Origin: Blautia sp.
Lineage (GTDB): Bacteria; Bacillota; Clostridia; Lachnospirales; Lachnospiraceae
Direction: 5' to 3'
Assembly (NCBI GenBank): GCA_030841965.1
Contig: JAUUSJ010000100.1
Coordinates: 1 to 15,325, forward strand
DNA length: 15,325 nt
Below are positions 7,066-14,083 of this stretch, in pieces. Numbering within the stretch: position 1 is the first letter of the stretch; every line of letters starts with the position of its first letter. The notes under the pieces were generated by a model. The model was not told where the DNA came from and ran no database searches. It saw nothing but the letters and a program-made list of their open reading frames with translations. The translations under genes and the position numbers were made by a program.

Positions 7066-7962
7066 ATGGATGGAATTCTAAATATTTATAAAGAAAAGGG
7101 ATTTACCTCGCATGATGTCGTCGCAAAGATGCGAGGAATCTTAAGACAAAAAAAGATCGGGCATACAGGAACATTAGACCCCGACGCCGTCGGTGTTCTC
7201 CCTGTTTGTCTTGGCAAGGGGACAAAGCTTTGTTCCCTCCTCACAGACTGGGATAAACAGTACGAGGCGGTGCTAAGACTTGGTATAACGACAGATACCG
7301 AGGATATGACAGGAAAAGTGCGAGAGAGAAAGCCCTGTACTTCCTCCGAGGAAGAAGTGCGAGAGGCAATTCTCTCCTTTATCGGTTCCTACGACCAGGT
7401 TCCGCCCATGTATTCTGCGAAAAAGGTAAACGGAAAAAAGCTCTATGAGCTGGCGAGAGAGGGAAAGGTAATCGAGAGAAAGGCGTCAAGAGTTGAGATA
7501 ATCGATATCGAAATAAAAGAAATCTCTCTCCCAGAAGTGATATTTACCGTCACTTGCTCAAAGGGAACTTATATCCGGAGCTTATGCAGAGATATCGGAG
7601 AAAAGCTTGGATGCGGCGCCTGTATGGCCAGCTTAAAGCGGATTCGCACAGGTAATTTCACCATCGATTCCGCAATTACATTGGGACAGCTCGAGGAAAT
7701 CAGAGATAGGGGAGAGGTTGAAAACTATCTCGTATCTGTGGAGGATGTCCTCGATATCTATAAAAAAGCGCAGGTATACAAAAAATTCGAGAAATTACTA
7801 TATAATGGCAATCCGCTCTTGTCATCACAGTTTCAGGTGACGGGAGAGGAAAAAAAGAAACTGAAGAAATTGAGAATGTACGACGCAGAGGGAAACTTTA
7901 TCGGTCTATACGCCTATATTCAGGAAAAAAAACAGTGGAAGCCAGAAAAAATGTTTCTCTAG
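7066..7962 (+). CDS. truB: tRNA pseudouridine(55) synthase TruB
   Basis: TruB makes pseudouridine 55 in the T-loop of tRNAs. The N-terminus MDGILNIYKEKGFTSHDVV and the catalytic block GHTGTLDPDAVGVLPV are diagnostic, with the nucleophile Asp38. Further family motifs are the PPMYSAKKVNGKKLYELAREG segment (roughly residues 106-126), GTYIRSLCRDIGEKLGCGA and LKRIRTGNF. A C-terminal extension of about 60 residues (after the EDVLDIY region) is a lysine-rich PUA-like segment. The ribosome site is weak, and the gene begins 4 bp after nrnA, so coupled translation is likely. Length (298) is normal. Confidence 0.96.
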   Translation: MDGILNIYKEKGFTSHDVVAKMRGILRQKKIGHTGTLDPDAVGVLPVCLGKGTKLCSLLTDWDKQYEAVLRLGITTDTEDMTGKVRERKPCTSSEEEVREAILSFIGSYDQVPPMYSAKKVNGKKLYELAREGKVIERKASRVEIIDIEIKEISLPEVIFTVTCSKGTYIRSLCRDIGEKLGCGACMASLKRIRTGNFTIDSAITLGQLEEIRDRGEVENYLVSVEDVLDIYKKAQVYKKFEKLLYNGNPLLSSQFQVTGEEKKKLKKLRMYDAEGNFIGLYAYIQEKKQWKPEKMFL

Positions 7963-7977
7963 CAGGAGGCAAAATTC

Positions 7978-8901
7978 ATGGAATACATTGCAAAAACAAC
8001 AGAATTTCAATTTGACAATACAGCAATCGCACTTGGAAAATTTGAGGGCCTTCATAAGGGGCATCAGCTTCTACTAAACGAGATAAAAAAATGCCAGGAG
8101 GAGGGCTATACGGGTGTTATGTTCACCTTTGACGTTCCTCCCAAGAAGGTTTTAGAAGGGCAGATACAAAAAGTTATCTACACGAAAGAAGAGCGCTGTA
8201 AAATATTAGAAAAGCTTGGATTAGATATTTTAATTGAGTATCCTTTCACAAAGGAATTCGCAAGCCAGACTCCGGAGGAGTTTATCGCCAATATTTTGGT
8301 CGGAAAACTCGGAGTCAAAGTCATCGTTGTGGGAGAGGATTTCCATTTTGGATATAAGCGAAGTGGAAATGTAGAGATACTTCGACAGTTATCGACCAAA
8401 TATGGTTACGAGTTAAGAGTAATCAAAAAGCTTCAGATGGACGGAAGAGATGTCAGCAGCACAAGAGTCAGAGAATACACAGAAAAAGGTGAGATGGAGA
8501 AGATAAACAAAATGCTCGGCTTTCCATTCTCCGTCTACGGTCCAGTTGTCCACGGAAGACAGCTTGGAAGAAAAGTGCTCGGCATGCCAACCGCAAACCA
8601 AGTGCCAGACAAAGAAAAACTTCTTCCTCCCAATGGCGTCTATGTCGCCAGGATTATTTATAAGGGAGAAATCTACTATGGAATCAGCAATATCGGGGTA
8701 AAACCAACGATAGACAAGGATTTTCAGACAGGGCTTGAGACGTATATTTTTGATTTTGACAAAGATATATACGGAGAAGAGATAGAAGTGCAGCTTCTAC
8801 ATTATAAGAGAAAAGAACAGAAATTTGATTCCCTGGATGAGTTGGCAAAACAGATGAAAAAAGATGGAGAATATGGGAAAGAATTTGTGAAAAACCTATA
8901 A
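7978..8901 (+). CDS. ribF: Bifunctional riboflavin kinase/FMN adenylyltransferase RibF
   Basis: RibF phosphorylates riboflavin to FMN and adenylates FMN to FAD. The N-terminal adenylyltransferase domain (about 1-180) has the nucleotidyl-transferase signature GKFEGLHKGH, the VVGEDFHFGYKRSGN loop and SSTRVREY. The C-terminal flavokinase domain has GRQLGRKVLGMPTAN, PPNGVYVA and ISNIGVKPT. In the first motif Glu replaces the usual Asp (FDG becomes FEG). AGGAGG lies just upstream of the ATG, in the 15-bp gap after truB. It is the last gene of the translation operon here. The rpsO gene often found next in Firmicutes is absent. Confidence 0.95.
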   Translation: MEYIAKTTEFQFDNTAIALGKFEGLHKGHQLLLNEIKKCQEEGYTGVMFTFDVPPKKVLEGQIQKVIYTKEERCKILEKLGLDILIEYPFTKEFASQTPEEFIANILVGKLGVKVIVVGEDFHFGYKRSGNVEILRQLSTKYGYELRVIKKLQMDGRDVSSTRVREYTEKGEMEKINKMLGFPFSVYGPVVHGRQLGRKVLGMPTANQVPDKEKLLPPNGVYVARIIYKGEIYYGISNIGVKPTIDKDFQTGLETYIFDFDKDIYGEEIEVQLLHYKRKEQKFDSLDELAKQMKKDGEYGKEFVKNL

Positions 8902-8913
8902 ATATATAACGAT

Positions 8914-8937
8914 TTATTTTTTGAAATAACAGTTTTT
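8914..8937 (+). terminator. Possible weak terminator after ribF
   Basis: TTATTT (8914-8919) can pair with AAATAA (8924-8929), followed by TTTTT at 8933-8937. The stem is only six A-U pairs, so it would be weak. No other terminator-like structure is visible between ribF and the next promoter, and some read-through is plausible. Confidence 0.25.
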
Positions 8938-8967
8938 GAGAGACATATTATCTATATTGATAGGAAA

Positions 8968-9023
8968 TTGACAATAAGTTTATCTAAATTTAGCTTGACG
9001 ATAATAAACTTATGATATATACT
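8968..9023 (+). promoter_or_regulatory. Promoter of the sugar transferase gene with operator-like repeats
   Basis: TTGACG (8995-9000) and TATACT (9018-9023) are separated by exactly 17 bp, a near-consensus vegetative promoter. A perfect 10-bp inverted repeat, ATAAGTTTAT (8974-8983) and ATAAACTTAT (9004-9013), brackets the -35 box. A 10-bp palindrome CTAAATTTAG (8984-8993) lies between the arms. TTGAC(A/G)ATAA is also directly repeated at 8968-8977 and 8995-9004. The layout suggests a regulator binding over the promoter, but I cannot name the regulator. Confidence 0.7.
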
Positions 9024-9077
9024 GAAAAAGCAACAAATTAAAATGTAGAAATAATCAAATGTTCAGAGAGGAAAAAA

Positions 9078-10559
9078 ATGTACAGTAGAGGTTTTAAAGG
9101 ATGGCTGAAGCATATAGACTTTATTTTCTTAGACCTGATAGCATTATATCTCGCTTTTTTCATGGCTTATTTTATGAGAAATGGCTTCCGTAATCCGATG
9201 GAGAACTATCTCTATCGAGATATGATAGTTGTGATTAGTCTAATTGACCTTGTCGTTATATCTTTTTTGGGTTCTCTAAAAAATGTTCTAAAGAGAGGAT
9301 ATTATAAAGAGTTTACGACGACGATAAAGCATAGCTTTATGGTAGTTATACTATCCATTTGTTATCTTTTCTTTACACAAAAGGGAGATGATTATTCGAG
9401 AATCACGATGTTCTTTATGGGAATATACTATGTCGTTATCTCATATATACTGAGGATTTTATGGAAGAATATTTTTAAAAAGCAGCTGGCAGGTTCTCTC
9501 GGAAAATCTCTTGTCATTATTAGCACAAAAGACAGCGTACAGGAAACGATAGATAATGTAGTGAATGATAATTATAAAAATTTTCATATTTCAGGTATCG
9601 TTCTTGTGGATGTGGACTGGACGGGAAGGGAAATACAGGGTATTCCTGTCGTCGCTAATATTCACAATGTTGATGATTTTCTATGTCGAGAGTGGATAGA
9701 CGAGGTATTTATAGACCTCGCAGAAGATGAGCCTTGTCTGCAAAAACTAATCGAGAAATTAAACGAGATGGGAATTGTTATACATATGAAGCTTGCGAAA
9801 GTATCAAGTCTTGTAGGTCAAAGACAGATGGTCGAAAATTATGGAAAATACACGGTGCTCACATCGAGTATTAATTATGCGACACCAATCCAAGCGTTGG
9901 AAAAAAGAATCATTGATATTATGGGAGGTCTGGTAGGATGCCTGATTACAGGTGTTTTATTTGTCTTCTTAGCTCCGCTCATTTATAAGGAATCCCCAGG
10001 ACCGATTTTTTTTACTCAGGTTCGTGTGGGTAGAAATGGAAAGAAGTTTAAGATTTACAAATTCCGCAGCATGTATCTCGATGCAGAAGAGCGGAAGGAA
10101 GAGTTAATGAAAAAAAGGTTGCAAGAATTAAAAGAGCAGGGCATAGAGAGTGACCGAAGTGAATTAATGTTTAAGGATGAGCAAGACCCGAGAATTATAG
10201 GATTTCGGATATTGCCAGATGGCAGGGTGAAAAAGGGAATTGGGAATTTTATTAGAGACTATAGTCTGGATGAATTCCCTCAGTTTCTGAATGTACTAAA
10301 AGGTGATATGAGCCTTGTAGGTACGAGACCGCCGACTGTCGACGAGTGGGAAAAATATGAACTTCATCACAGAGCAAGACTTGCGATTAAACCAGGTATC
10401 ACTGGGATGTGGCAGACAAGCGGAAGAAGTGAGATATCAGATTTTGAGGATGTGGTAAAGCTTGACACACAGTATATTAGCGAGTGGAGTACGGGGCTGG
10501 ATATACGGCTTTTGTTTAAGACAGTGAAAGTTGTATTGATGAAAGAAGGTTCTATGTGA
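9078..10559 (+). CDS. Polyprenyl-phosphate sugar-1-phosphate transferase (exopolysaccharide initiating enzyme)
   Basis: This 493-residue membrane protein has the WbaP/PssY-type plan. Hydrophobic segments lie at about residues 12-32, 47-65, 84-100 and 110-130. A Rossmann-like CoA-binding-fold domain follows (about 140-260, with KSLVIIST and GIPVVANIHNV). Another hydrophobic segment lies near 285-305, then the bacterial sugar transferase domain with KFRSM, DEFPQFLNVLKGDMSLVG (from D398) and GTRPPT, and GITGMWQTSGRS. Such enzymes move a sugar 1-phosphate from a UDP-sugar to undecaprenyl phosphate, the first step of a capsule, exopolysaccharide or glycan repeat. The donor sugar cannot be read from the sequence. 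No glycosyltransferases follow, so it is a lone initiating enzyme here. The ribosome site is GAGAGG. Confidence 0.9.
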   Translation: MYSRGFKGWLKHIDFIFLDLIALYLAFFMAYFMRNGFRNPMENYLYRDMIVVISLIDLVVISFLGSLKNVLKRGYYKEFTTTIKHSFMVVILSICYLFFTQKGDDYSRITMFFMGIYYVVISYILRILWKNIFKKQLAGSLGKSLVIISTKDSVQETIDNVVNDNYKNFHISGIVLVDVDWTGREIQGIPVVANIHNVDDFLCREWIDEVFIDLAEDEPCLQKLIEKLNEMGIVIHMKLAKVSSLVGQRQMVENYGKYTVLTSSINYATPIQALEKRIIDIMGGLVGCLITGVLFVFLAPLIYKESPGPIFFTQVRVGRNGKKFKIYKFRSMYLDAEERKEELMKKRLQELKEQGIESDRSELMFKDEQDPRIIGFRILPDGRVKKGIGNFIRDYSLDEFPQFLNVLKGDMSLVGTRPPTVDEWEKYELHHRARLAIKPGITGMWQTSGRSEISDFEDVVKLDTQYISEWSTGLDIRLLFKTVKVVLMKEGSM

Positions 10560-10571
10560 CATGAATAAGTA

Positions 10572-10611
10572 ATGATACCAGGGTCAAAAGACCTTTTGAC
10601 CCCAACATCAT
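10572..10611. repeat. Palindromic intergenic element, copy A
   Basis: The inner arms GGGTCAAAAG (10581-10590) and CTTTTGACCC (10593-10602) are a perfect inverted repeat around AC. After a symmetric 4-base mismatch, outer arms ATGAT (10572-10576) and ATCAT (10607-10611) pair as well. A second copy lies at about 13031-13068. It begins 13 bp after the sugar transferase stop codon. There is no U-tract, so it is not a standard terminator. The 281-bp gap containing it has no recognisable gene. Confidence 0.85.
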
Positions 10612-10744
10612 GTAATATAAGATGGGCTATTGCAGAGCATTTTAAGAATGTTATCTGGCAAAGATTTGGATAATCACTAGATAGCATTTTGGATGCCCAA
10701 AGCAGTAGTCCTTCCTTTCTTTTTTGCTCATTTTAAAAGTTTAA

Positions 10745-10839
10745 ATAATTCGTGAATTATTGAAAAACACTAGATTTTTTCCGAAAATTCATGTATAATA
10801 GAAATATAGGAAATGCTAGAGAAATTCAGGTATTTCCTA
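10745..10839 (+). promoter_or_regulatory. Promoter and structured leader of the small membrane protein gene
   Basis: TATAAT (10794-10799) is a perfect -10 with a poor -35 (TAGATT, 10771-10776, 17-bp spacing). Upstream lies a 16-bp palindrome, ATAATTC-GT-GAATTAT (10745-10760), a possible activator site that would fit the weak -35. Just after the expected transcription start, TAGGAAAT (10807-10814) and ATTTCCTA (10832-10839) form a perfect 8-bp stem with a 17-nt loop. The roles of the palindrome and the stem are inferred. Confidence 0.45.
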
Positions 10840-10888
10840 CATGCTGGCAGGTATGATAGACAGTTTTAGAATGATTAGGAAAGAGGCG

Positions 10889-11080
10889 ATGAACATGATG
10901 ATTTTACATTTTATTTTTGGGTCTGTTGGCATTTTTGTTTTGGTGGCGATTGCGGTACTGATGCTATATTGTTTGGTGTATAATAGGTCGGATGTTGACA
11001 GAGAGAGGAAAGACAGGGAACAGTTAGAATTTTTGAGAGAATTAAATGAGAAAAAGAAGCTGAGAGAGGCTACAAGATAG
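10889..11080 (+). CDS. Small single-pass membrane protein of unknown function
   Basis: The product is about 63 residues: a hydrophobic N-terminal helix (about residues 4-31, with FIFGSVGIFVLVAIAVLML) followed by a strongly charged, helix-prone tail rich in Arg, Lys and Glu. That pattern predicts an N-out, C-in small membrane protein with a cytoplasmic coiled-coil-like tail. I place the start at 10889 (or 10895), because AGGAAAGAGG (10877-10886) precedes these codons. An in-frame ATG at 10841 has no ribosome site. The gene has its own promoter, a leader stem and a strong terminator, so it looks like a monocistronic unit. I do not recognise the family. Confidence 0.6.
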   Translation: MNMMILHFIFGSVGIFVLVAIAVLMLYCLVYNRSDVDRERKDREQLEFLRELNEKKKLREATR

Positions 11081-11085
11081 ACGAC

Positions 11086-11149
11086 AATCCCTCTAGAGGA
11101 AGGTCAGTTTTTTAGGATAGAAAACTGGAAGATTCTAGAGGGATTTTTT
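11086..11149 (+). terminator. Strong intrinsic terminator
   Basis: A perfect 12-bp stem, AATCCCTCTAGA (11086-11097) with TCTAGAGGGATT (11134-11145), runs into TTTTTT (11144-11149). Inside the 36-nt loop a second stem forms, CAGTTTT (11105-11111) with AAAACTG (11121-11127). It starts 6 bp after the stop codon of the small membrane protein. Confidence 0.9.
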
Positions 11150-11274
11150 CTATACTTTGTTAATTAAAAAAGTGGTATGATAAGGAAGAGAGCTGCAAGC
11201 TGTAAAATTAGAAAAAATTATCAGTCTAGTAAAATAATAAAGTTTCGTGTGGAAGCAGGAGGGAGGAAGAGCTT

Positions 11275-11592
11275 ATGACCAATTTAGCAAAGCTTAGGAA
11301 TAAACGAGGAATATCTCAAAAAATTGTCGGGGAAGAGATAGGAATTACTCAACAAAATTTGAGTCGTTATGAGAAGGACCCGCTTTTTATTCCGGCAGAT
11401 ATGTTAATTCATCTGGCAGATTATTATAATGTAACGACGGATTATATACTTGGTATTACAGATGAAAAGGGGGCTTTTCAGGGAAAGAGAGAATTGACGG
11501 AGGCAGAAGAAGTATTGGCACTCTATGAGAGTTTGGAGCCGAGAAAAAAGAAAATGATAAAGGAGCTTATGAAGGAGATAAAAGAGTGGTAA
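11275..11592 (+). CDS. XRE-family helix-turn-helix transcriptional regulator
   Basis: Residues 3-60 of this 105-residue protein form a Cro/C1-type HTH domain: LAKLRNKRGISQKIVGEEIG, then ITQQNLSRYEKD as the recognition-helix region, PADMLIHLADYYNVTTDYILG as the closing helices. The remaining 45 residues are a charged helix (ELTEAEEVLALYESLEPRKKKMIKELMKEI) that may mediate dimerisation. There is no ligand or peptidase domain. A strong GGAGGGAGG site precedes the ATG. A TATGAT (11176-11181) with a weak -35 may be its promoter. A repeated 10-bp site lies just downstream and a degenerate inverted copy just upstream, consistent with a local regulator, but its targets are not proven. Confidence 0.88.
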   Translation: MTNLAKLRNKRGISQKIVGEEIGITQQNLSRYEKDPLFIPADMLIHLADYYNVTTDYILGITDEKGAFQGKRELTEAEEVLALYESLEPRKKKMIKELMKEIKEW

Positions 11593-11604
11593 GAAATGAG
11601 AGCT

Positions 11605-11665
11605 TATTTTAGTCTATTTTAGTCCTAATTTGTTTGTTTTCAATTCTTTTGGCTTATGCTATAAT
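11605..11665 (+). promoter_or_regulatory. Tandem 10-bp repeat and extended -10 promoter before the nucleotidyltransferase gene
   Basis: TATTTTAGTC occurs twice head to tail (11605-11614 and 11615-11624), a spacing of one DNA helical turn. It is followed by a -35-like TTTTCA (11637-11642), 17 bp, and TATAAT (11660-11665) with TG one base before it (extended -10). The repeat ends 12 bp before the -35, a position suited to a regulator. Confidence 0.6.
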
Positions 11666-11749
11666 GAAGGGCGTGAAAAAAAGGAACCGAGATGGCAATA
11701 TTCTAGGGGAGGTTCATAGAAAAGATAGAGGAAGAATGGTAAGAGAGTG

Positions 11750-12961
11750 ATGGATACAGCAAGGGCAGATTTAATTACATTATTAAAAATACATCTAAAT
11801 CAGCATCGAGCAAATGAGCAGATAGTTGGAGAGGAGTGGGAGCGTATTTATGAGTATGCTTCCATCCATCATGTTGAGGCGATGGTAAAAAATGCGTTGG
11901 AATTTCTTCCAGACGACCAAAAGCCAGATGAGAAGATACAGGCAAAGTTTGACCGGAAATTTGCTCAGACCATAATGCTTCGTGTCTCGCAGGATGAGGC
12001 GATGGAAGAAGTGATACAGAAACTGAATGAAAAGCGAATTTTGCATATCCTTATGAAAGGTTATATATTAAAATCCATTTATCCAGTGCCAGAACTTCGC
12101 ACGATGGGGGATATTGATTTGCTGATTCAAGAAGAGCAGAGATTGGAATGTCACGAGGCGATGTTGGAGCTTGGATTTACCTGTACATTAGAGAAAGGAT
12201 TTGTCTGGTGCTATGTGCGTGATAATGTTTTACTTGAGATTCACACGAACCTGATTTCCGGAGAAGCGTGGAGAGGCGTAGATTTAGAGAGATACTATAG
12301 TCAGATTTTTAAGCAGATAGAGCTAGTGGAGGGCTCTACTTATCATTTGAAGAAGGAATATCATTTGATTTATCTGATTACACATGCGGCAAAGCATTTT
12401 CGGGGTGCGGGATATGGAATTCGGGGGATAATGGATTTTGTCGTTTTTTTGCGGGCATACGGCAGGGAGTTGGATTGGGATGAGATTTGGACAGAACTTG
12501 AGTTTTTACATTTAAAGCAGTATGCGTATGCTGTCTTTTCGCTTTGCGAGCAGTGGTTTGGTATGACAAATATACCAAAGCCAGATAAAAGTTTGGACGA
12601 GGCGGAGTATGCGCTTTTTACGAAGATTATTTTCGAGGGTGGAATCTACGGGTATTATAATTCTAATATGGAACGGGCACAAGTTCGCAATCAGATGAAT
12701 GAGAAGATAAAGGGGAAGATTGGAATGGTGAAACTTCGCTCGGGACTTAAGGCTGTTTTTCCAGAATATCGGTATATGCGAGTATACTTTAAGCCTCTGG
12801 AGAAGCATCCAGTTTTATTGCCAGTGGCGTGGGGAATTCGCTGGTATGAGGCTATTTTTAAGCGGGGAAGGAGAAATGCAAAGAGAATCCAAGATTTTTT
12901 ATCTGTCGGGAATGGGATTACGAAGGAATATGAGCTTCTGAGAAAATTGGATTTGCTATAA
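11750..12961 (+). CDS. Nucleotidyltransferase family protein (NTP_transf_5 type)
   Basis: This 403-residue protein resembles the uncharacterised nucleotidyltransferase family PF14907. The core motif near residues 100-127 is a lysine-glycine in MKGYILKSIYP followed by LRTMGDIDLLI, where DID supplies the metal-binding aspartates of a Pol-beta-type fold. Further family features are LLEIHTNL and HLIYLITHAAKHF with GIRGIMDFVVFLR. Relatives are often found in polysaccharide or peptide-modification loci, but their substrate is unknown. The start may be GTG 11747 or ATG 11750. The ribosome site is poor. C-terminal residues 290-403 are basic and include no recognisable domain. It has its own promoter. 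Confidence 0.75.
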   Translation: MDTARADLITLLKIHLNQHRANEQIVGEEWERIYEYASIHHVEAMVKNALEFLPDDQKPDEKIQAKFDRKFAQTIMLRVSQDEAMEEVIQKLNEKRILHILMKGYILKSIYPVPELRTMGDIDLLIQEEQRLECHEAMLELGFTCTLEKGFVWCYVRDNVLLEIHTNLISGEAWRGVDLERYYSQIFKQIELVEGSTYHLKKEYHLIYLITHAAKHFRGAGYGIRGIMDFVVFLRAYGRELDWDEIWTELEFLHLKQYAYAVFSLCEQWFGMTNIPKPDKSLDEAEYALFTKIIFEGGIYGYYNSNMERAQVRNQMNEKIKGKIGMVKLRSGLKAVFPEYRYMRVYFKPLEKHPVLLPVAWGIRWYEAIFKRGRRNAKRIQDFLSVGNGITKEYELLRKLDLL

Positions 12962-13027
12962 ATTTCTGGTGAAAAACTCCATGGTCTGTTTTTGAGGATT
13001 GTAGGAATATATTGTGCGGAGTAATCT

Positions 13028-13068
13028 GGTATCAAAGGGGTCAAAAGACCTTTTGAATCCAATATCAT
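13028..13068. repeat. Palindromic intergenic element, copy B
   Basis: It shares GGGTCAAAAGACCTTTTGA with copy A at 10572-10611, and also a similar flank (CCAAYATCATG on the right, agtaat upstream on the left). TCAAAAG (13041-13047) and CTTTTGA (13050-13056) form the inner stem, with GG/CC pairs outside it and GGTAT (13028-13032)/ATATC (13062-13066) as a looser outer pairing. It lies about 67 bp after the nucleotidyltransferase stop codon. Confidence 0.8.
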
Positions 13069-13100
13069 GGGATAGAATTTAGAAAGAGTATGTGAATAGA

Positions 13101-13145
13101 AAGGAGAGAGGCACTCCTCCCATGATGAAAGTCACGAGTGTCTAA
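13101..13145 (+). promoter_or_regulatory. Leader peptide with two alternative hairpins before the sortase gene
   Basis: AAGGAG (13101-13106) precedes a seven-codon ORF, MMKVTSV (13122-13145). AGGAG (13102-13106) can pair with CTCCT (13114-13118), hiding that ribosome site. Alternatively AGGCACTC (13109-13116) can pair with GAGTGTCT (13136-13143), at the end of the short ORF. The two stems share 13114-13116 and so exclude each other. The sortase ATG, 11 nt after the short ORF stop, has no clear ribosome site of its own. Regulation through this leader is inferred. Confidence 0.4.
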
Positions 13146-13156
13146 GCTGAATTAGA

Positions 13157-14074
13157 ATGAAGAAGAAAACGATATGGAAGGGAATCTTTATATTCTCAAT
13201 AATTGGATTCCTATTATGTCTGACGGGACTTATCTGGTATTTGTATCAGGATAGACAGGCGAAGGAAGAGTATGAGATATTACAAGAACAAGTTGTAATG
13301 AAAACGACGGAGACGTCTGAGGCGGCGGAGGAATCTGGGATGACAAAGAAATCTGAGATATCTTCGGCGACGACAGGAGTTCAAGATGCGACGGGAAGTT
13401 TGGAAGAGCCTACCTTAGAGGAGGTCGAAAATATAGAATTTACTGGTGAGAGAGACGGAGAAGAAGCGACTCTTCCAGATAATATTTTCTTAGATATGGA
13501 GAATCCAATTAATTTCGAGACGCTACAATCCATTAATTCCGATATCTATGCCTGGATTCGCATCCCAGGGACGGAGATTGATTATCCAATTGCACAAAGA
13601 GCAGGAGATGATACCTATTATCTCTCCCATGATATATATAATAAACCTCGTTTTGCTGGTTCGATTTATACAGAAGATTGCAATAGCAAGGATTTTACAG
13701 ACCCGAATACGGTGATCTATGGACATAATATGAGAAATGAGTCGATGTTTCAGAATCTACATAAGTTTGAGGACCGAGATTTCATGGATGCTCATCCTTA
13801 CGTCTATATTTATACACCAGATAGGGTTTTGCTCTATGAAATTTTTGCTGCCTATACATATGATGATAGACATCTTATGAATTCTTTTGATTTCCAGAAT
13901 AGAGATGTATTTGGGCAGTATTTACAGAGCATTCAGACGGTGAGGTCGATGAATAAAAATATTCGACAGGATATATCAGTGACGGCGGATGATAAGATTA
14001 TTACATTAGTGACTTGTATCGGCAGTCAGACTAATTCGAGATATCTTGTTCAGGCTGTATTAGTTCAGGGGTAG
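13157..14074 (+). CDS. srtB: Class B sortase
   Basis: Sortases are membrane cysteine transpeptidases that join surface proteins to the cell wall. The 305-residue product has a short basic start, a membrane helix at about residues 8-30, a Ser/Thr/Glu-rich linker to about 115, and the catalytic domain from about 120. That domain contains YAWIRIPGTEIDYPI, VIYGHNMRNESMF with catalytic His190, and TLVTCIG with Cys287, followed by SRYLV with Arg295. The class is assigned from IDYPI, the HNM motif and TCxG spacing. No protein with a sorting signal lies in the window. LCP follows after 9 bp, so the two are almost certainly co-transcribed. There is no good ribosome site of its own. Confidence 0.9.
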   Translation: MKKKTIWKGIFIFSIIGFLLCLTGLIWYLYQDRQAKEEYEILQEQVVMKTTETSEAAEESGMTKKSEISSATTGVQDATGSLEEPTLEEVENIEFTGERDGEEATLPDNIFLDMENPINFETLQSINSDIYAWIRIPGTEIDYPIAQRAGDDTYYLSHDIYNKPRFAGSIYTEDCNSKDFTDPNTVIYGHNMRNESMFQNLHKFEDRDFMDAHPYVYIYTPDRVLLYEIFAAYTYDDRHLMNSFDFQNRDVFGQYLQSIQTVRSMNKNIRQDISVTADDKIITLVTCIGSQTNSRYLVQAVLVQG

Positions 14075-14083
14075 GAGAGATAT

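Noticed and set aside
10367..10687. Minus-strand open frame overlapping the sugar transferase 3' end and downstream gap
   Set aside because: Most of it lies opposite a conserved catalytic domain, and no ribosome site or recognisable motif supports it.
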